From JAJFFW01 sp965263375 (GTDB lineage: Bacteria > Pseudomonadota > Alphaproteobacteria > Caulobacterales > Parvularculaceae): a stretch of 64,000 nt of DNA. Each line of letters starts with the position of its first letter. Positions within the stretch are counted from its first letter, which is position 1. Shown here one piece after another: positions 61,361 to 64,000 of the stretch. The stretch spans positions 1,054,001 through 1,118,000 of the forward strand of contig OZ253669.1 in assembly GCA_965263375.1 (NCBI GenBank). Direction: 5' to 3'. The position numbers and the translations under genes are program-made. Under the pieces are notes generated by a model. That model did no database searches. It was not told the origin of the DNA and saw nothing but the letters and a program-made list of their open reading frames with translations.

Positions 61361-61686
61361 GGCGTTGTTTCTTCAAAATTGAGTACGGTTTTTTGATCCT
61401 ATCTTGCTTGCGATTATCTAATTTTGCTAGGTCCCGGCTGTTTTTATGAGAATCTGAATCTATTTGAATAGAGCTTGATGAAAATGCATTTTTGGCAACT
61501 CTATTCTATTCCGCAGGCGTTGCAAAACTGTCTCATTATCTGTGTAATTTATCGATTTTGTCATATTATGCGTTGACTAAAATGAGCAATCACTCAAAAT
61601 GAGTAAGTATTCAATTATATGAGGGACTGCAGATTGATATCTGCCTGCATAACCTTAAAAAGAAAGCTCGAGAGGGATGGTGCTAA
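61361..61686. promoter_or_regulatory. promoter region of the TonB receptor gene
   Basis: A 326-bp AT-rich gap. It contains the palindrome TGAG-N6-CTCA at 61583-61596 and, beginning at 61600, a second imperfect copy (TGAGTAAGTATTCA). No RNA gene or terminator is evident. A ribosome site (GAGAGGGATGG) lies shortly before ATG 61687. Confidence 0.55.
61583..61596. promoter_or_regulatory. operator-like palindrome TGAG-N6-CTCA
   Basis: TGAGCAATCACTCA shares its half-sites and the 6-base spacing with the palindrome at 58886-58899, about 2.7 kb away. A degenerate copy follows at 61600-61613. Two of two promoter-sized gaps around this locus carry it. Confidence 0.65.
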
Positions 61687-64000
61687 ATGCTAATTCAAGG
61701 TCAAGATAAAAAGAAAATGATGGGAATGGCGTCAAGTATCGCTATTTCATCAGTAATAGCGATTTTTTGCGCTGGGACACCGGCTTTAGCCGAGGATAAG
61801 AATAGAACAAACGTGATTGATACGCTTGTGGTGACAGCTCAAAAGCGTGAGCAAAACCTTAATGAAGTGCCATTATCAGTACGCGCCTTTTCAGCGGACG
61901 AGATACAAAAGACAGGGATTTCAAAGGTTGAAGACATTGCCGTTTTAACGCCTGGCTTGTCGACGATAAGCTTCTTGCGTCCGACAGAATTAGACTTGCG
62001 TATTCGCGGAATTGGCGCCCTTGGCGGTGATCAAAATACATATGGTATTTATATAGACGGTTTTGAAGTGTCAGCGATGAGCACCGCGATTGTCGCGCAA
62101 GAGCTTGTTGATATTGAGCGTTTAGAAGTTTTGCGTGGGCCGCAAGGGACGACTTTTGGTCGTAATGTTGTTGCGGGAGCAATTAATATCACGACGAAAG
62201 AGCCTGATGACGTATTTTCTGGCTTTCTTGAAGGGGAAGTAGCGCGTTTTGGCACGTATGAAGTAAGGGGCGGTTTAAGCGTACCTTTCACGCCCGATAT
62301 TGGGGCGCGTATATCTGCTTATTATCAAAGCACGGATGGTCATCTTAACAATATTGGCGCTGCTGGCGGACGCAATGACCGTGAAGTTTGGGGCGGACGC
62401 GTATCGCTCTATGCAAATCCGCTAGAGCAATTGTCTTTTAGAGGATCGATTTCTTATCAAGATTTTCATCAGGGTCTATTTGATGTGATCCCGGATGGTG
62501 TTTTGACTGGCAATGCAGTTCTTTTGCAAGGCATTATCGACAGTGGATTTAACCCATTTTTTTCGCCGGGTACATTACCTGCTGGGCCAGATGTGTTTTT
62601 CCCCAATCAAAATGACACCGTTGTGTACAACACGCCGAGTTCATTTGATTTTGAAGGTTTTGTAGCAACAGGGCGTGCGGACTATGATTTCGGTTCTTCT
62701 TCCTTGGTTGTCGTTGCTGGGTATATTGACACCAAGCAAGTTAGGGTCGAAGATTTTGACCTTTCCCAATTGGATAATATTGTAAGGAATGCGGATTCTG
62801 ACGGCTCATTCTTTAGTGTTGAAACCAGACTTCAATCAAATGGCGATGAAAAAGTTGATTGGGTTGTCGGCGGTTATTATTCTAATGGCGAAGAAAATAA
62901 TTTCCGAAATTTTGTGAGCGGAGATGATTTTGAGGCTTCGACATTTGTGCCGGGGGCCTTGGTTAATCTTCCCTTCAATACGTCTTTCCTGCCAAACAAT
63001 TCTGTTATATTGAGTAATGATGAAAGTACAAAGAGAGAAAGTTTCGCTTTTTTTGGAGAGTTGGACTACGAATTAACGAGTAGGATGAACATCTCTGCCG
63101 GGTTGCGCTATAGTAACGATACCTCAGAACAAACTGACGTTGATGTCATAGATTTACGAGACAATACATTTGCGGCGCCATTTGTTCCGGGCTGCTTGAC
63201 GATACAATGTCCTGTCGCCATACCTGATGCTCAAGAAGAAACATCTTCTGATAAGCTAACTTGGCGAACTGCGTTAATGTATGAATTGACGTCTGATGTG
63301 AACGTTTATGGTTCGATTTCGACCGGTTACCGGGCTGGCGGTCTGCAATTAAGAAATCCTGCTAGACCTGATTTTGGCCCTGAAGATATCATTAATTACG
63401 AAATTGGCGCTAAAGCGTTTTTGTTTGATAGTCGCGCATGGGTTAATATCGCTGCGTTTTATATGGATTATTCCGATATTCAGGTGTTGACTGAAAGCGT
63501 TTTAACATCAGTTCAGTTTACAGATAATGCAGGCGGAGCTGAGTCTCGCGGTGTTGAGATTGATTTTTCAGCGCAACCTATCCCTGCTCTACAGATATCA
63601 GGCGGTCTAGCATATCTTGATACTGAGATAACACAGTTTGTGGACTTTAATGGTGTTGACAAATCCGGCTTGCGGCTACCTGGAGCGCCCGAATGGACGG
63701 GCCATCTAGCTATCGACTATCAACATCATATTTATAAAAATATAGACGGGTTTATACGCGGCACCTACATTTACAATGGCGAGCAATTTTTGCAACTAAG
63801 CGACGTTGAGACAACAACTAATAAAAAATATGAGCGGTTTGATCTTCGTTTTGGATTAGAGCAAGAAGGCAGTTGGCGATTTGAAGCGTATATAGAAAAT
63901 CTTTTCGATACTATATATACGACCGGTATCAATGATAATTCATTTTCAGCCGCTGGACGTCGCGTGATATCACCGCCGCAAAGATATGGCGCAAGAATGA
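61687..64000 (+). CDS. TonB-dependent receptor (3' end just outside window)
   Basis: The frame is open from ATG 61687 to the end, at least 771 residues. A signal peptide (~14-36, SIAISSVIAIFCAGTPALA) is followed by a TonB-box-like segment (VIDTLVVTAQKREQNLNEVP), the plug domain with the IYIDGFEVSAMSTAIVAQ region and the GPQGTTFGRNVVAGAINITTKEP motif, and the long beta-barrel. The final visible RRVISPPQRYGARM is the standard barrel end, so only a few codons are missing. It imports a bulky ligand across the outer membrane. The locus of hydrolases beside it points to a peptide or similar substrate. Confidence 0.94.
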   Translation, partial: MLIQGQDKKKMMGMASSIAISSVIAIFCAGTPALAEDKNRTNVIDTLVVTAQKREQNLNEVPLSVRAFSADEIQKTGISKVEDIAVLTPGLSTISFLRPTELDLRIRGIGALGGDQNTYGIYIDGFEVSAMSTAIVAQELVDIERLEVLRGPQGTTFGRNVVAGAINITTKEPDDVFSGFLEGEVARFGTYEVRGGLSVPFTPDIGARISAYYQSTDGHLNNIGAAGGRNDREVWGGRVSLYANPLEQLSFRGSISYQDFHQGLFDVIPDGVLTGNAVLLQGIIDSGFNPFFSPGTLPAGPDVFFPNQNDTVVYNTPSSFDFEGFVATGRADYDFGSSSLVVVAGYIDTKQVRVEDFDLSQLDNIVRNADSDGSFFSVETRLQSNGDEKVDWVVGGYYSNGEENNFRNFVSGDDFEASTFVPGALVNLPFNTSFLPNNSVILSNDESTKRESFAFFGELDYELTSRMNISAGLRYSNDTSEQTDVDVIDLRDNTFAAPFVPGCLTIQCPVAIPDAQEETSSDKLTWRTALMYELTSDVNVYGSISTGYRAGGLQLRNPARPDFGPEDIINYEIGAKAFLFDSRAWVNIAAFYMDYSDIQVLTESVLTSVQFTDNAGGAESRGVEIDFSAQPIPALQISGGLAYLDTEITQFVDFNGVDKSGLRLPGAPEWTGHLAIDYQHHIYKNIDGFIRGTYIYNGEQFLQLSDVETTTNKKYERFDLRFGLEQEGSWRFEAYIENLFDTIYTTGINDNSFSAAGRRVISPPQRYGARM

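Overview
The window looks like part of a chromosome from a marine-type alphaproteobacterium. The evidence is a complete alphaproteobacterial flagellar locus (FlbT, FlaF, a DUF1217 protein, a MotE-like protein and DUF6468 protein, no FliO), a valine-degradation operon, and moderate G+C. I cannot name a genus; a Parvularculales/Hyphomonadales-like lineage is an inference only.

Layout. (1) 1-1142: the 3' end of pheT and tRNA-Thr(CGU). (2) 1143-5382: an accessory patch behind the tRNA. It holds an AT-rich membrane-protein gene, a 51-codon gene made largely of five exact LGTETM repeats with its own terminator, a phage small-terminase remnant, an XRE regulator, an IS3-family element (3966-5244), and the 3' stump of a permease cut off by that IS. 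(3) 5383-13263: an aldo/keto reductase, an empty stretch, then a LysR regulator divergent from a five-gene valine catabolic operon (mmsA, enoyl-CoA hydratase, acyl-CoA dehydrogenase, 3-hydroxyisobutyryl-CoA hydrolase, mmsB). (4) 13289-48457: about 35 kb of flagellar genes in at least ten units. They cover the export gate (flhA, flhB, fliP, fliQ, fliR), ATPase (fliH, fliI, fliJ-like), C-ring and MS-ring (fliF, fliG, fliM, fliN), rod, hook, rings and filament (flgB-L, fliE, flagellin), stator (motA, motB, motE-like, two fliL) and the regulators flbT and flaF. No chemotaxis genes, sigma factors or flbD/fliX are in view. (5) 48458-50760: a multipass membrane protein, tRNA-Met(CAU) and a decayed tyrosine integrase. 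(6) 50848-64000: a sterol desaturase-family enzyme, a secreted two-module protein, a B3-like metallo-beta-lactamase-fold hydrolase, and then a divergent catabolic locus. Leftward it encodes an MlrC/M81-like lipoprotein, an ornithine cyclodeaminase-family reductase and a Dsd1-like PLP enzyme. Rightward it encodes a membrane-anchored serine hydrolase, an exported asparaginase and a TonB-dependent receptor that runs off the window.

How it fits together. The flagellar block is a nearly complete parts list for one motor. It differs from textbook order: fliG lies after fliP, and a lytic transglycosylase is inserted between fliQ and flhA, matching a FlgJ that lacks a muramidase domain. The most interesting unexplained block is the right-hand catabolic locus. 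The divergent promoter region at 58797-59012 and the region before the TonB receptor carry the same TGAG-N6-CTCA palindrome. I infer one regulator controlling uptake and hydrolysis of an unusual peptide-like substrate, possibly containing D- or hydroxy-aspartyl residues. The 51-aa repeat gene is the second item that deserves attention.
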